Under the pieces are notes generated by a model. It ran no database searches. It saw only the letters and a program-made list of their open reading frames with translations, and was not told where the DNA came from. This document shows, in pieces, positions 18,124 to 26,365 of a stretch of 46,138 nucleotides of DNA. Source of the stretch: Clostridiales bacterium (lineage in GTDB: Bacteria; Bacillota; Desulfotomaculia; Desulfotomaculales; VENG01); assembly GCA_021736985.1 (NCBI GenBank), contig JAIPEW010000022.1, forward strand, positions 1 through 46,138, written 5' to 3'. A program made the translations under genes and the position numbers. Numbering within the stretch: position 1 is the first letter of the stretch; each line of letters begins with the position of its first letter.

Positions 18124-18921
18124 TTATTTATGCCTCTGCCGGTTAATTTCATATAACATGATTCCAGCAGCTGCTGCTACATTAAGAGAATCAACATCTC
18201 CAAACATGGGAATATATACTTTATGACTTGCTAAATTCAGTATGTCTTTTTGAATACCACTGGTTTCATTACCCACAACGATTGCCACCCGGCCGGTCAA
18301 ATCAACATCAAATATTGGTTTACCAATACCGGGAAGACCTGCAACAATATTCATCTTTTCCAAAATTACTTTTTCTAACAATTCATCCCGCTGTACTCTT
18401 ACTACCGGCTGTTTAAATACATTTCCCATAGTTGAACGTAATGTTTTTGGATTATAAAGATCTACGGTTCCCGGCAGCAAAACCAGGCCATTTACACCTG
18501 CACTAGCTGACGTTCTTATTATAGTACCTAAATTACCGGGGTCCTGTATACCATCAATAATTACTATCAAGGAAGGGGATTTATAAAATAAATCTTCCAA
18601 TCCAGGTTCTTTACGATTTACAACAGCCGAGATTTCCTGTGAATTCTCTGTATGCGAGATTTCTTCAAATAATTCCTCGGTAACCTCTACTAAATTGATC
18701 CTGTTTTTCCGGGCTCTTCTTAACAGTTCACTTCCCCGGGGAGATTCAACTGCAGCAGAGGTATACATTATAAAATCAATACTTTCTCCAGTATCCACTA
18801 TCTCTTCAACGGTACGCAAACCTTCTACAATAAATTTCTCTTCCTGGTCACGAAAACGGCGCCTGCCAAGCTTTTTAGCATATTTTATGTATTTATTATA
18901 TTTACTTTGCACTACCGTCAA
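18124..18921 (-). CDS. SpoU/TrmH-family RNA 2'-O-methyltransferase
   Basis: A 265-residue SPOUT methyltransferase, probably modifying ribosomal RNA, with an N-terminal substrate-binding domain (residues 1-100, EEKFIVEGLRTVEE) and the knotted catalytic domain. The three SpoU motifs are visible: DGIQDPGNLGTIIRTSASAG (motif 1), VVGNETSGI (motif 2) and SLNVAAAAGIMLYE (motif 3). The start is TTG at 18921 after AAGGAAGG; a GTG at 18912 is an alternative. It lies between rplT and pheS, matching the place of B. subtilis ysgA next to pheS, so it is probably that orthologue. The exact target nucleotide cannot be told from sequence. Confidence 0.88.
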   Translation of the reverse strand: MTVVQSKYNKYIKYAKKLGRRRFRDQEEKFIVEGLRTVEEIVDTGESIDFIMYTSAAVESPRGSELLRRARKNRINLVEVTEELFEEISHTENSQEISAVVNRKEPGLEDLFYKSPSLIVIIDGIQDPGNLGTIIRTSASAGVNGLVLLPGTVDLYNPKTLRSTMGNVFKQPVVRVQRDELLEKVILEKMNIVAGLPGIGKPIFDVDLTGRVAIVVGNETSGIQKDILNLASHKVYIPMFGDVDSLNVAAAAGIMLYEINRQRHK

Positions 18922-18943
18922 TATAAGACGTCCTTCCTTACAA

Positions 18944-18974
18944 TAAAAAGCATGGCTCTATATTACCATGCTTT
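18944..18974 (-). terminator. Terminator after rplT
   Basis: AAAGCATGG (ends at 18974) pairs with CCATGCTTT (ends at 18947) around a ten-base loop and runs into TTTATTG. It closes the infC-rpmI-rplT operon. Confidence 0.82.
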
Positions 18975-18993
18975 ATTAGATTGAAATAAATTT

Positions 18994-19359
18994 TTAACTT
19001 TTAACACTTAACTGGGACTTTGCTGTTTCAGCTAGTTTATTAAAAGCTTGTTCATCTTTTACTGCTATATCAGCAAGCATCTTGCGATTAATATCTACAC
19101 CGGCCAGCTTTAAACCGTTTATTAACCTGCTGTAAGAGATATTATTATTTCTAGCTGCAGCATTAATGCGGGAAATCCATAACTTTCGGAACTCCCTTTT
19201 GCGCTGGCGGCGATCACGGTAAGCGTAGGACAGGGATTTCATAACCTGCTGATGGGCAATTCTATATAACTTACTTTTCGCCCCACGGTAACCCTTGGCC
19301 AGCTTTAACACCTTTTTATGCCTTTGCTGCGATGCAGCACCGCTTTTAGCTCTTGGCAC
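18994..19359 (-). CDS. rplT: Ribosomal protein L20
   Basis: A 121-residue, strongly basic large-subunit protein needed for early 50S assembly. It contains [20 protein letters not shown] and [13 protein letters not shown], both typical of L20. The start is GTG at 19359 (VPRAKSG, matching the usual MARVKRG) with AGGAGG seven bases upstream; the longer reading to 19380 would include the ribosome site. As in other Firmicutes, free L20 is expected to repress its own operon through the leader before infC. Confidence 0.96.
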   Translation of the reverse strand: MPRAKSGAASQQRHKKVLKLAKGYRGAKSKLYRIAHQQVMKSLSYAYRDRRQRKREFRKLWISRINAAARNNNISYSRLINGLKLAGVDINRKMLADIAVKDEQAFNKLAETAKSQLSVKS

Positions 19360-19390
19360 AACTATTCCTCCTAACAACAAAATCTATATA

Positions 19391-19585
19391 TTAATATGGT
19401 AACACTCGCATAACTCTTTTAACATCACTTTGTCCCAGTCCCATTGACTTGCGCAGTTTTCTTTTACGCTTAGGACTTTTCTTACCCAAGATATGGCTGT
19501 GATAAGCATGATTGGCCTTTACTTTACCCCTGGGTGTTTTTTTAAAGCGTTTTGCAGCTCCACGGTGGGTTTTAATTTTAGGCAT
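19391..19585 (-). CDS. rpmI: Ribosomal protein L35
   Basis: A 64-residue protein with the L35 signature [17 protein letters not shown] and the C-terminal [11 protein letters not shown]. The length is normal. It lies between infC and rplT with short gaps. Confidence 0.97.
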   Translation of the reverse strand: MPKIKTHRGAAKRFKKTPRGKVKANHAYHSHILGKKSPKRKRKLRKSMGLGQSDVKRVMRVLPY

Positions 19586-19596
19586 TTTATCACTCC

Positions 19597-20124
19597 TTAC
19601 TCATCTTTAATCACTTGATTGGGTGCCAGTATCATAAACATGTTTTTTCCTTCCAATTTTGGCTTCTTTTCTACCGAAGCTAAATCGCCTATATCTTCAG
19701 CTACCTTATTTAAAAGCTCTTCCCCATTTTTAGGATGTACTATCTCACGACCTCTGAACATAATAGTTACTTTTACTTTATCTCCTTCTTTTAAAAAACG
19801 AACAGCATTCTTAGTTTTAACCCTAAAGTCATGGTCTTCAATATTCGGCCGCAGCTTGACTTCTTTGACTGTAATCGTACGCTGCTTTTTTCTTGCTTCT
19901 TTTTCACGCTTGCTCTGCTCGTATTTATACTTGCCATAATCCATTATGCGGCATACCGGGGGCTTTGCTTGAGGGGCAACTTCCACCAAGTCCAACTGCC
20001 TTTCCTCGGCCAACTTAAGGGCTTCTTTTATAGGCATTATGCCTAATTGATTGTTATCTTTATCAACTGCACGTATTTCTTTAACCCTTATAGCATTGTT
20101 GACCCGATGTTCCTTTGAAATAAT
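19597..20124 (-). CDS. infC: Translation initiation factor IF-3, ATT start codon
   Basis: The 175-residue factor binds the 30S subunit and checks start codon choice. Reading upstream of the first ATG (20037) stays open and gives the missing N-terminus [20 protein letters not shown], which matches the conserved IF-3 start. The initiation codon is ATT at 20122-20124, six bases after GGAGG, and the second codon is also ATT. A non-canonical AUU start is the known device by which IF-3 limits its own translation. The linker [19 protein letters not shown] and the C-domain ([10 protein letters not shown]) are intact. First gene of infC-rpmI-rplT. Confidence 0.95.
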   Translation of the reverse strand: MISKEHRVNNAIRVKEIRAVDKDNNQLGIMPIKEALKLAEERQLDLVEVAPQAKPPVCRIMDYGKYKYEQSKREKEARKKQRTITVKEVKLRPNIEDHDFRVKTKNAVRFLKEGDKVKVTIMFRGREIVHPKNGEELLNKVAEDIGDLASVEKKPKLEGKNMFMILAPNQVIKDE

Positions 20125-20275
20125 GTTTCACCTCCAGTTAAATTAAAAAAGCGGGTGTTTTCCACCCGCTTTTAGACACACTAATAACGTGTTTCTAAAA
20201 AAAACCTTATAACTGCAAAAGCGTCTTAAGGTGAGAAGCGGCTGGCTCCTACTTTAATCATTTTATATTCTCAGG
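20125..20275 (-). promoter_or_regulatory. L20-type ribosomal protein leader before infC
   Basis: The 5' untranslated region of infC holds CCGCTTCTCACCTTAAGACG (20224-20243), a segment like that in known L20 leaders, followed by pairing segments and the terminator at 20145-20172. In Bacillus such leaders bind L20 by imitating its 23S rRNA site and stop transcription when L20 is in excess. I infer the same here from sequence similarity and position; no structure was computed. Confidence 0.8.
20145..20172 (-). terminator. Attenuator hairpin in the infC leader
   Basis: AGCGGGTG (minus strand, ends at 20170) pairs with CACCCGCT (ends at 20150), followed by TTTTTTAATTT, just before the infC ribosome site. 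It would be the terminator used when L20 binds the leader. Confidence 0.88.
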
Positions 20276-20276
20276 T

Positions 20277-20305
20277 ATTATAGCACGTATTTGCATCTAA
20301 GTCAA
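20277..20305 (-). promoter_or_regulatory. Promoter of infC-rpmI-rplT
   Basis: TTGACT (20300-20305), 17-base spacer, TATAAT (20277-20282). It starts only 16 bases after the thrS stop codon, so the infC operon is transcribed independently of thrS. Confidence 0.88.
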
Positions 20306-20320
20306 CACGGGGAAAAATAG

Positions 20321-22240
20321 CTAACAACTTGATTCGATTGCCTTCTTATTAATCTCTTCTTTTAAGCATTCAATAAATTCATTTACCGGACGCGCACCCA
20401 GGTCACCGCGCGACCGGTGGCGAACTGACACAGTAGCATCTTCAACTTCTTTATCCCCCACTACCAGCATATAAGGTATCTTTTGCGTTTGAGCCTCGCG
20501 TATCTTATAATTAATTTTTTCATTTCTATCATCAACTTCTGCCCGTATCCCCATGTCAAACAACTTTTCAGACAGTTCCCTGGCATAAGATTGATGCCTG
20601 TCTGTAATGGGAAGAATAGTTGCCTGTACAGGGGCAAGCCATGTTGGAAAAGCACCCGCAAAGTGTTCCGTTAATATTCCAATAAAGCGCTCAATGCTTC
20701 CAAATATAGTTCTGTGTACCATGACAGGACGGTGTTTTTCTCCGTCTTCACCTATATAAGTCAAATCAAATTTTTGAGGCATTTGAAAATCTAGCTGTAT
20801 GGTACCACATTGCCAGGTTCTATCCAGGCAATCTCTTAAATGAAAGTCAATCTTGGGACCATAAAACGCACCGTCTCCCTCATTGACCTTGTAATTTACT
20901 CCGTTGGTATTTAATGCATCGATTAATGCGTTTGTAGCCATTTCCCATATTTCATCTGACCCCATTGCCTTTTCTGGCTTAGTAGAGAGTTCAACATGGT
21001 AATCAAAACCAAAAGTTTTATAAAAATAATCTACGAGATTAATTACACCTATTATTTCATCTTTCACTTGAGAAGGAAGCATATATAAGTGTGCATCATC
21101 CTGGGTAAAACAACGTACTCTCATCAACCCGTGTAAAACGCCGCTTAATTCATGCCTGTGTACCAGTCCCAGTTCACCCATGCGTATAGGCAGCTCTCTA
21201 TAACTGTGAAGATTTGATTTATATGTAAGCATACCCCCGGGACAGTTCATAGGTTTGATTGCATATTCATTATCATCAATGTTGGTAAAATACATGTTTT
21301 CCTTATAATGATACCAGTGACCGCTTTTTTCCCAAAGCTGTCTGCTTAAAGCAATTGGTGTACGGATTTCCTGGTATCCTTTTTTAAGATGTTCTTCTCT
21401 CCAGAAATTTTCAAGGTTATTCCATACCACTATACCTTTGTGATGAAAAAAAGGGAAACCGGGAGCTTCTTCGTGCATACTAAATAAATTTAATTCTGGA
21501 CCTAACTTACGGTGATCCCTTCTTTTTGCTTCCTCAAGCCTGTGCAGGTATTCCTCTAAATGGGTTTTTTTAGGGAACGAGGTACCATAAATTCTTTGCA
21601 GCATTTTATTATGCTCGTTACCCCGCCAGTAAGCCCCGGCAACGCTTAGCAATTTTACTGCCTTAAGGCGGCCAGTAGAAGGTACATGGGGCCCGGCACA
21701 AAGATCTTCAAACTCTCCCTGCTTATAACAAGAAATAATTTCTCCCAAAGGCATTTCATTTATAAGCTCAACCTTATAATCTTCTCCCATGTTTTTAAAC
21801 TTATCCAGTGCTTCATCCCTTGGCAACACGTATTTATCAAAAGAATAATCCTCTTTAATAATCTTATTTATTTCTTCTTCTATTTTTTCCAGATCTTGCA
21901 GTGAAAAAGATTGGGACAAATCAAAATCATAATAAAAACCATTTTCTATGGAAGGACCTATAGCCAGTTTCACCTCCGGGTAAAGTCTTTTTACTGCTTG
22001 TGCCATCACATGAGCAGTACTATGACGAAATACTTCCTGACCTTCTTCTGTGTTAAAATCAACAAATTCAACCTCGGCATTTTCATTTAAGTTTGATGTA
22101 AGGTCTGTAAGTTCATTATTTACTTTAGCTGCAATTGCTTCTTTAGCCAGGCGGGGACTTATATCTTTAGCTATATCCAGTAATGCAGTCCCCTCCTTAT
22201 ATTCGCGTATAGTACCATTTTTTAATACAACTTCAACCAT
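20321..22240 (-). CDS. thrS: Threonyl-tRNA synthetase
   Basis: The 639-residue class II synthetase has the full domain set: N-terminal TGS domain (1-62), editing domain with HSTAHVMAQAV (about 73-83) and CAGPHVPSTG (zinc-type Cys/His, about 180), catalytic core with MNCPGGMLTYKS and RHELSGVLHGLMRVR (motif 2), GSIERFIGILTEHF (motif 3), and the anticodon-binding domain from LAPVQATILPI. ATG at 22240 follows AAGGAAGGAGATCTGT. It is controlled by the T-box leader at 22285-22550. Confidence 0.97.
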   Translation of the reverse strand: MVEVVLKNGTIREYKEGTALLDIAKDISPRLAKEAIAAKVNNELTDLTSNLNENAEVEFVDFNTEEGQEVFRHSTAHVMAQAVKRLYPEVKLAIGPSIENGFYYDFDLSQSFSLQDLEKIEEEINKIIKEDYSFDKYVLPRDEALDKFKNMGEDYKVELINEMPLGEIISCYKQGEFEDLCAGPHVPSTGRLKAVKLLSVAGAYWRGNEHNKMLQRIYGTSFPKKTHLEEYLHRLEEAKRRDHRKLGPELNLFSMHEEAPGFPFFHHKGIVVWNNLENFWREEHLKKGYQEIRTPIALSRQLWEKSGHWYHYKENMYFTNIDDNEYAIKPMNCPGGMLTYKSNLHSYRELPIRMGELGLVHRHELSGVLHGLMRVRCFTQDDAHLYMLPSQVKDEIIGVINLVDYFYKTFGFDYHVELSTKPEKAMGSDEIWEMATNALIDALNTNGVNYKVNEGDGAFYGPKIDFHLRDCLDRTWQCGTIQLDFQMPQKFDLTYIGEDGEKHRPVMVHRTIFGSIERFIGILTEHFAGAFPTWLAPVQATILPITDRHQSYARELSEKLFDMGIRAEVDDRNEKINYKIREAQTQKIPYMLVVGDKEVEDATVSVRHRSRGDLGARPVNEFIECLKEEINKKAIESSC

Positions 22241-22284
22241 ACAGATCTCCTTCCTTATTAGATAAAAATAAGTCTTTGTTCAAA

Positions 22285-22550
22285 AATAATATAAAAAAAC
22301 CGCTCCCGGCTACTGCCAGGGGCGATTTGGTTCCGCGGTTCCACCCTGATTGAGAAAATATTTTTCCTCACCTCTAAGCATATAACGGATGCTTACCGTC
22401 CCGGCTTACTTTTATTTAGGCCGGGCAACTCCAGGGGGGTCTTCAGTTCTATGTACCAGGAATGTTTACAGCTAATACATCCCTTCTCTGAAGATAACAT
22501 TTAGAACTTACTCATCCCTATCTTTGCATTTACAAATATACTTATAACAT
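22285..22550 (-). promoter_or_regulatory. T-box riboswitch controlling thrS, Thr specifier ACC
   Basis: T-box AGGGTGGAACCGCGG (22333-22347) precedes a terminator stem (22301-22324). In Stem I, AGTA (22509-22512) faces GAAG followed by ACC (22438-22440), a Thr codon. The loop is held by AGTTCTA/TAGAACT pairing above (22502-22508 with 22445-22451) and AGGG/CCCT below (22516-22519 with 22433-22436). The T-box TGGA would pair with U73 of tRNA-Thr. The specifier lies at the same alignment position as TTC in the pheS leader, which supports both readings. Confidence 0.95.
22292..22324 (-). terminator. Intrinsic terminator of the thrS T-box
   Basis: CGCCCCTGGC, loop AGTA, GCCGGGAGCG (ten pairs, one mismatch) followed by seven T on the minus strand. 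Confidence 0.88.
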
Positions 22551-22556
22551 TTAATA

Positions 22557-22585
22557 ATTTTAAAGCATAGATTCAGACATGTCAA
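22557..22585 (-). promoter_or_regulatory. Promoter of thrS
   Basis: Perfect TTGACA (22580-22585), 17-base spacer, TAAAAT (22557-22562). It starts just after the ytxC stop codon and feeds the T-box leader. Confidence 0.85.
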
Positions 22586-22603
22586 ACTGTTTTAACTGTT
22601 ACC

Positions 22604-23476
22604 TTACCTGTACTTTTTACAGAAAGCACAACCTTCACAAACTCTTACTTTACCTGTAAACACCTTTTTTATTGTCTCTACCACAGTATTATAACTTTCG
22701 CCGGGAGTAAAATGAAGTACAATTTCCCTTGGAGCAATTGATATTAAGGAACTTATTAACAGATCTTCATAATTAATATCACTGGCAATAAATTCTATCA
22801 TACATCCTTTTATATATTCTTCATCAATGCTTTTTTCATTCTCGTCATAAAGCTCAAAAACACCTTCTGCATTAAGCAGCACATTTACCTGGTTAACATA
22901 CGGGTCCTGTATCTCTACAAAATACTTTAACAGCTGTATGAATTCTTCGTATTCCCTTTCCATTAAAAAGTCATCTACAGCTTTGTCTGCAGCATCATAT
23001 AGTTCTTGCAAATACTCTTTTAATCTAAACCGAATAAACCCGTCAATGACGATATAATCATTATTGTCTAAATACCTATTAACTTCATCTAATATTTTAT
23101 CTTTTCTTTCCTGGCTGTAATAACTGCGATTATTTCTAACATATTCTAGTGCATTTGATAATATAATTTTACGTTCTTCTGGTTCAAAATAATAATATGT
23201 GCTTATTATTATTTTTTCTAAAATAATTTTTTCCCAGTAGTTTATTATAATCTCATAGATCTCATTGGCAATATTATCCTTGTAAATAGTATTAATATTA
23301 TTACTTTCTTTGCAATCAAAATTACAGGATAAAAAAGTGTAATTACCAACAAAATTCCTTTCCATATTTACATTTACTGGGAACCCACCCTTTTCAAAGG
23401 GCTTTAAATTATTGTGCAGCCTTTCTTGTAATATGTCCATGTGTTTTGTTGCTCCAATTAAAATAGAATTACTCAC
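22604..23476 (-). CDS. ytxC: Putative sporulation protein YtxC
   Basis: The roughly 290-residue protein resembles YtxC, a family found in endospore formers and usually located, as here, directly upstream of thrS; its biochemical role is unknown. It is rich in acidic and aromatic residues, has no signal peptide, and contains the mid-protein pattern YIVIDGFIRFRLKEYLQEL and the ending RVCEGCAFCKKYR with three cysteines. The start is GTG at 23476, eight bases after AGGAGG; a GTG at 23485 overlaps that site and is rejected. It may be expressed during sporulation, but no clear sporulation promoter was recognised. Confidence 0.82.
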   Translation of the reverse strand: MSNSILIGATKHMDILQERLHNNLKPFEKGGFPVNVNMERNFVGNYTFLSCNFDCKESNNINTIYKDNIANEIYEIIINYWEKIILEKIIISTYYYFEPEERKIILSNALEYVRNNRSYYSQERKDKILDEVNRYLDNNDYIVIDGFIRFRLKEYLQELYDAADKAVDDFLMEREYEEFIQLLKYFVEIQDPYVNQVNVLLNAEGVFELYDENEKSIDEEYIKGCMIEFIASDINYEDLLISSLISIAPREIVLHFTPGESYNTVVETIKKVFTGKVRVCEGCAFCKKYR

Positions 23477-23803
23477 TGGCCGCACCTCCTACTTATACAT
23501 GCATTACAATATAATATAAAAAGATATATTTATTTGTGCTAAAAAGTATAGACAAAAACTTATTCAGTAATGCTAGAAAATAATTTTAATACTCCCATGG
23601 TTAAAACATTTAATTTTTGTGAAACGGATGCGCAGCAGGACTTATACAATATAAACTAAAAAACAAAGCGTCAATATAAACAATACAAGTATTATTTTGC
23701 ATTTTCTCTTGTACTAATCAACTTATTAATTGATTTTTGTTACAAAAAGATTTATGTTAAATATAGTGAGTATAAACAAAATCACCTTTAGGAAGTGAAA
23801 TCC
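23477..23803. other. Divergent intergenic region, 327 bases
   Basis: This AT-rich gap lies between ytxC and the small plus-strand gene at 23804. TTGTTA (23745-23750) and AATATA (23768-23773) could be a weak promoter for the latter. I see no RNA gene, repeat or conserved coding frame in it. Confidence 0.4.
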
Positions 23804-24025
23804 ATGTCCCGAGATAACAATAAAGTTATTGAATTTGACACTAAAAAGAAAAAAAAGCTAAAAGCATTGGACTATGTTTCTCCGGAAAAAAAAGAAATGT
23901 TGCGCAAAAGAAAAATGGAAAAACAAAAGAAGATAAACCGTATGCGTACTATCAAATCGGTTGGTTTATTCTTACTTATATGCATAATACTCTATTTTTT
24001 AGGACCGGGATTAAAATTATTTTAA
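23804..24025 (+). CDS. Small basic single-pass membrane protein, unknown
   Basis: 73 residues. The first 50 are extremely lysine-rich and probably helical (KKKKKLKALDYVSPEKKEML), and the last 23 form one hydrophobic helix (VGLFLLICIILYFLGPGL). The likely topology is cytoplasmic N-terminus, short C-terminal end. ATG at 23804 follows AGGAAGTG; an in-frame GTG at 23795 is part of that site. The gene stands alone. Size and layout recall small division or spore membrane proteins, but nothing specific is recognisable. Confidence 0.6.
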   Translation: MSRDNNKVIEFDTKKKKKLKALDYVSPEKKEMLRKRKMEKQKKINRMRTIKSVGLFLLICIILYFLGPGLKLF

Positions 24026-24124
24026 TAGATTTCGGGCAATAAGCTCTGTTCACTCATAATATTCACCGCTCAGGAAAAAATATTAAAAAATAGCTCACCG
24101 AGTTTAGAACAAGAATTTGCTGCT

Positions 24125-24856
24125 TCAATCAAGACTTAAGATACTTTCTACTTCTTGCTGTAAAGTAGAAGATGCAGGCAAACTAACCAGGAGTTCCGGC
24201 CATGAAATTACATGCGGGCACTTTCCCTCCCAGTAATTTAAAGCTTTAAGTTGTTCCATGCGCTCTATTGACCTTACTTTCTCAGAGTCACATACTACAA
24301 ACATAAAAACATCTCTTTTATCCCATTGTAAAGCTTTTAATACTTCTATCATAACCCTCTGCCTGATAAGCTGGTGAGCAAGTATATTTTTCCCATTAGA
24401 TCCCAATTTTTCTTTACGCTTGGCCTCTACCAAACAAATGCTGCCTTCTGTAAAAATAGCTGCATCTATTTCAGTGTTTCTCAACTCATTAAATATTTTT
24501 TCTCTATCCTGATCGCTGTAATAATTATCTCGCATGCGCAGTTTAGTCTTTCTAACTGCATCTCGTATTCCCTTTATTATTCTTTTATACTCAACAAAAA
24601 AATTTTCTTTACACTCTTTATATTCCGCCGCGTAATCCCTAAAGCCTTTCCAAAACAATTCTAATTTTGCGCTGTCTAATTTATCCTCTTCCAAACCCAA
24701 ATACTTAAATCCTTTTTTAGCTAACACTGAACTATTATAGAGATTAATAAAAACTTTTGCTGTAAGGTTATTCTCCGCGCGGTTAATAATACCTGAAGAC
24801 CTCCCGAAGTTAAATATCTTGCTCGCAAAAAAAAATTTAATCACACTTAATTTCAT
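24125..24856 (-). CDS. Unknown protein with PD-(D/E)XK nuclease-like motif
   Basis: 243 residues, not assigned to a named family. The middle reads TEIDAAIFTEGSICLVEAKRK (about 128-148): an acidic residue, Asp, a hydrophobic strand and E-A-K, the arrangement of PD-(D/E)XK nucleases, followed by HQLIRQRVMIE that could supply the usual downstream Gln. A basic helical stretch precedes it. No transmembrane segment is certain, though residues 1-15 are hydrophobic and basic. The start at 24856 has no good ribosome site, so a different start is possible. It is divergent from the 39-residue gene at 24906. Confidence 0.55.
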   Translation of the reverse strand: MKLSVIKFFFASKIFNFGRSSGIINRAENNLTAKVFINLYNSSVLAKKGFKYLGLEEDKLDSAKLELFWKGFRDYAAEYKECKENFFVEYKRIIKGIRDAVRKTKLRMRDNYYSDQDREKIFNELRNTEIDAAIFTEGSICLVEAKRKEKLGSNGKNILAHQLIRQRVMIEVLKALQWDKRDVFMFVVCDSEKVRSIERMEQLKALNYWEGKCPHVISWPELLVSLPASSTLQQEVESILSLD

Positions 24857-24905
24857 ATTAATATTTGTGCTTTACTATAAATAATAAGTGCAAGGAGGTG
24901 AAACA

Positions 24906-25025
24906 ATGACCAATGAACTTATCGAAGAGATTTTACAAAGTATCGGGCTGGAGAAAATAAATAAAGATAATGAAAATGACGAGCATATCAGTAAACAACA
25001 AAAAGATTTAGTATACGTAAGTTAA
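24906..25025 (+). CDS. Small acidic protein, 39 residues, unknown
   Basis: An open frame of 39 codons (MTNELIEEILQSIGLEK... ending VYVS) starts five bases after a full-consensus ribosome site, AAGGAGGTG. The first 17 residues would form an amphipathic helix and the rest is charged. Its last 18 bases overlap the 3' end of the convergent exonuclease-like gene. Protein-level evidence is lacking, but a perfect ribosome site on an open frame in this AT-rich region is unlikely to be chance. Possible roles such as antitoxin or regulator are speculation. Confidence 0.55.
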   Translation: MTNELIEEILQSIGLEKINKDNENDEHISKQQKDLVYVS

Positions 25026-25724
25026 AACCGGGCGATGATCTGAAATATCAACACTTAACACTTTGCTGCATATTTTTTTGACATTAACTCCGCTGGCAAA
25101 CCAAAAGTCAATTTTCGGATTATACAAATTATCATAACACTCGAATGTACATGTTCCTTCAGGTCCAGCATCTATCATTTGAAACCTGCTATTACACATA
25201 ATATTATGTGTAATGGTTCCTTCCCCGGCATTTAAATCCCCGCCAATAATAGCTCTTCCAGGAAATTTTTTGTGTAAAATGCTTTTTATTTCTACAGCCT
25301 GCATTTCCTCATCTCCAAGCCCCAGGTGAAATGTTCCCACGTAATAATATTTATTATCTTTTTTTACACATACTAATAAAAAGCTGCGATCTTCCGTGTC
25401 TTTTTTCCCTTTAAAATGATGACGGATAACAGTTTTCATTGGATACCTGCTTATTATTGTATTACCATAACTCCCAGGATACATTTTTATAGACGTAATA
25501 AATTTATGCTTCCACTTAACACCAGAAGTTAAACTTAAAATTTCAGCTATTTCTTTAGCCTGGTGTATTCTTCCACTTCTTTTTGTATAAACATCAACTT
25601 CTTGAAGAACAGCAATGTCAATCCCACAATGATTTATAGTTTTTGAAATAAAATGCATATTTTGTTTTATTGTCCTTTTTATGCTTGAATTATAATAATG
25701 GCCTGACTTAATATTCCATGTCAT
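25008..25724 (-). CDS. Endonuclease/exonuclease/phosphatase family protein
   Basis: 238 residues with the EEP fold motifs in order: MTWNIKSG at the N-terminus (Asn metal ligand), IAVLQEVDVY (catalytic Glu), YVGTFHLGLGDEEM, IIGGDLNAGEG (Asp/Asn), and the C-terminal SDHRPVLTYVY. Members hydrolyse phosphodiesters or phosphoinositide-type bonds; the substrate here cannot be inferred. There is no signal peptide, so it is probably cytoplasmic. ATG at 25724 lies about ten bases after a GGGG run, a weak ribosome site. Confidence 0.85.
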   Translation of the reverse strand: MTWNIKSGHYYNSSIKRTIKQNMHFISKTINHCGIDIAVLQEVDVYTKRSGRIHQAKEIAEILSLTSGVKWKHKFITSIKMYPGSYGNTIISRYPMKTVIRHHFKGKKDTEDRSFLLVCVKKDNKYYYVGTFHLGLGDEEMQAVEIKSILHKKFPGRAIIGGDLNAGEGTITHNIMCNSRFQMIDAGPEGTCTFECYDNLYNPKIDFWFASGVNVKKICSKVLSVDISDHRPVLTYVY

Positions 25725-25777
25725 TACATGTATCCCCAGGACTGTTCACTCCCCGCGAAAAAGTAATAAATTATTTT

Positions 25778-26242
25778 TTACTTTTGTATACCGCATGCTT
25801 TACAAACTTCCTCGTAAAAAAAATAAGGATCCTGGTCCCAATAATCAGGGCTATATTCTACATTGTTATCTTCTATCCACGATAATGCTGATTTAATCAT
25901 TTCCAGGGCAACTTCAGAAGCACGCTGGTCACTAACAACAGCATAACTCAACTCGTCAATAAAACCAGCTTTTTCACTATTGATAACACTGTGCAAAACA
26001 ATATTATTTTTCGACAGTTTATAATAATCAAAACAAACATATTCGTACTCACTGCCTATTACAAACTTCTTTTTTCCGTAAGGATCTGTTATATCTTCAG
26101 CATAACGGGCCTTATCTTTATCAGTTGTTTGTTTATAAGTACCATCATATAAATTAAAGGGCGACAAAACATAGCCAAACTCGTCAAACGGAATTCCATC
26201 TTCCCATACATAAATTTCTTCCAAGTAATCTTTTAAAATCAT
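25778..26242 (-). CDS. Hypothetical acidic protein
   Basis: 154 residues, unrecognised. It is acidic and unusually rich in Tyr and Asp, with no signal peptide or membrane segment. ATG at 26242 follows a GGAGAGAAAAAC ribosome site, which supports a real gene. The C-terminal half has a helical segment (QRASEVALEMIKSALSWIEDN). Such small acidic aromatic proteins are sometimes immunity proteins or DNA mimics, but there is no direct evidence for either. It is a single gene on the minus strand. Confidence 0.6.
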   Translation of the reverse strand: MILKDYLEEIYVWEDGIPFDEFGYVLSPFNLYDGTYKQTTDKDKARYAEDITDPYGKKKFVIGSEYEYVCFDYYKLSKNNIVLHSVINSEKAGFIDELSYAVVSDQRASEVALEMIKSALSWIEDNNVEYSPDYWDQDPYFFYEEVCKACGIQK

Positions 26243-26365
26243 GTTTTTCTCTCCTTTTCCTGGTATTTAATAGTTTATTAAAAGATCAATTTTTTTAAAT
26301 TTTAATGTCGAATATTATATTTTTTTATTATAGAATTACTAATAAAATACTTAGGAGGCGAAAAT

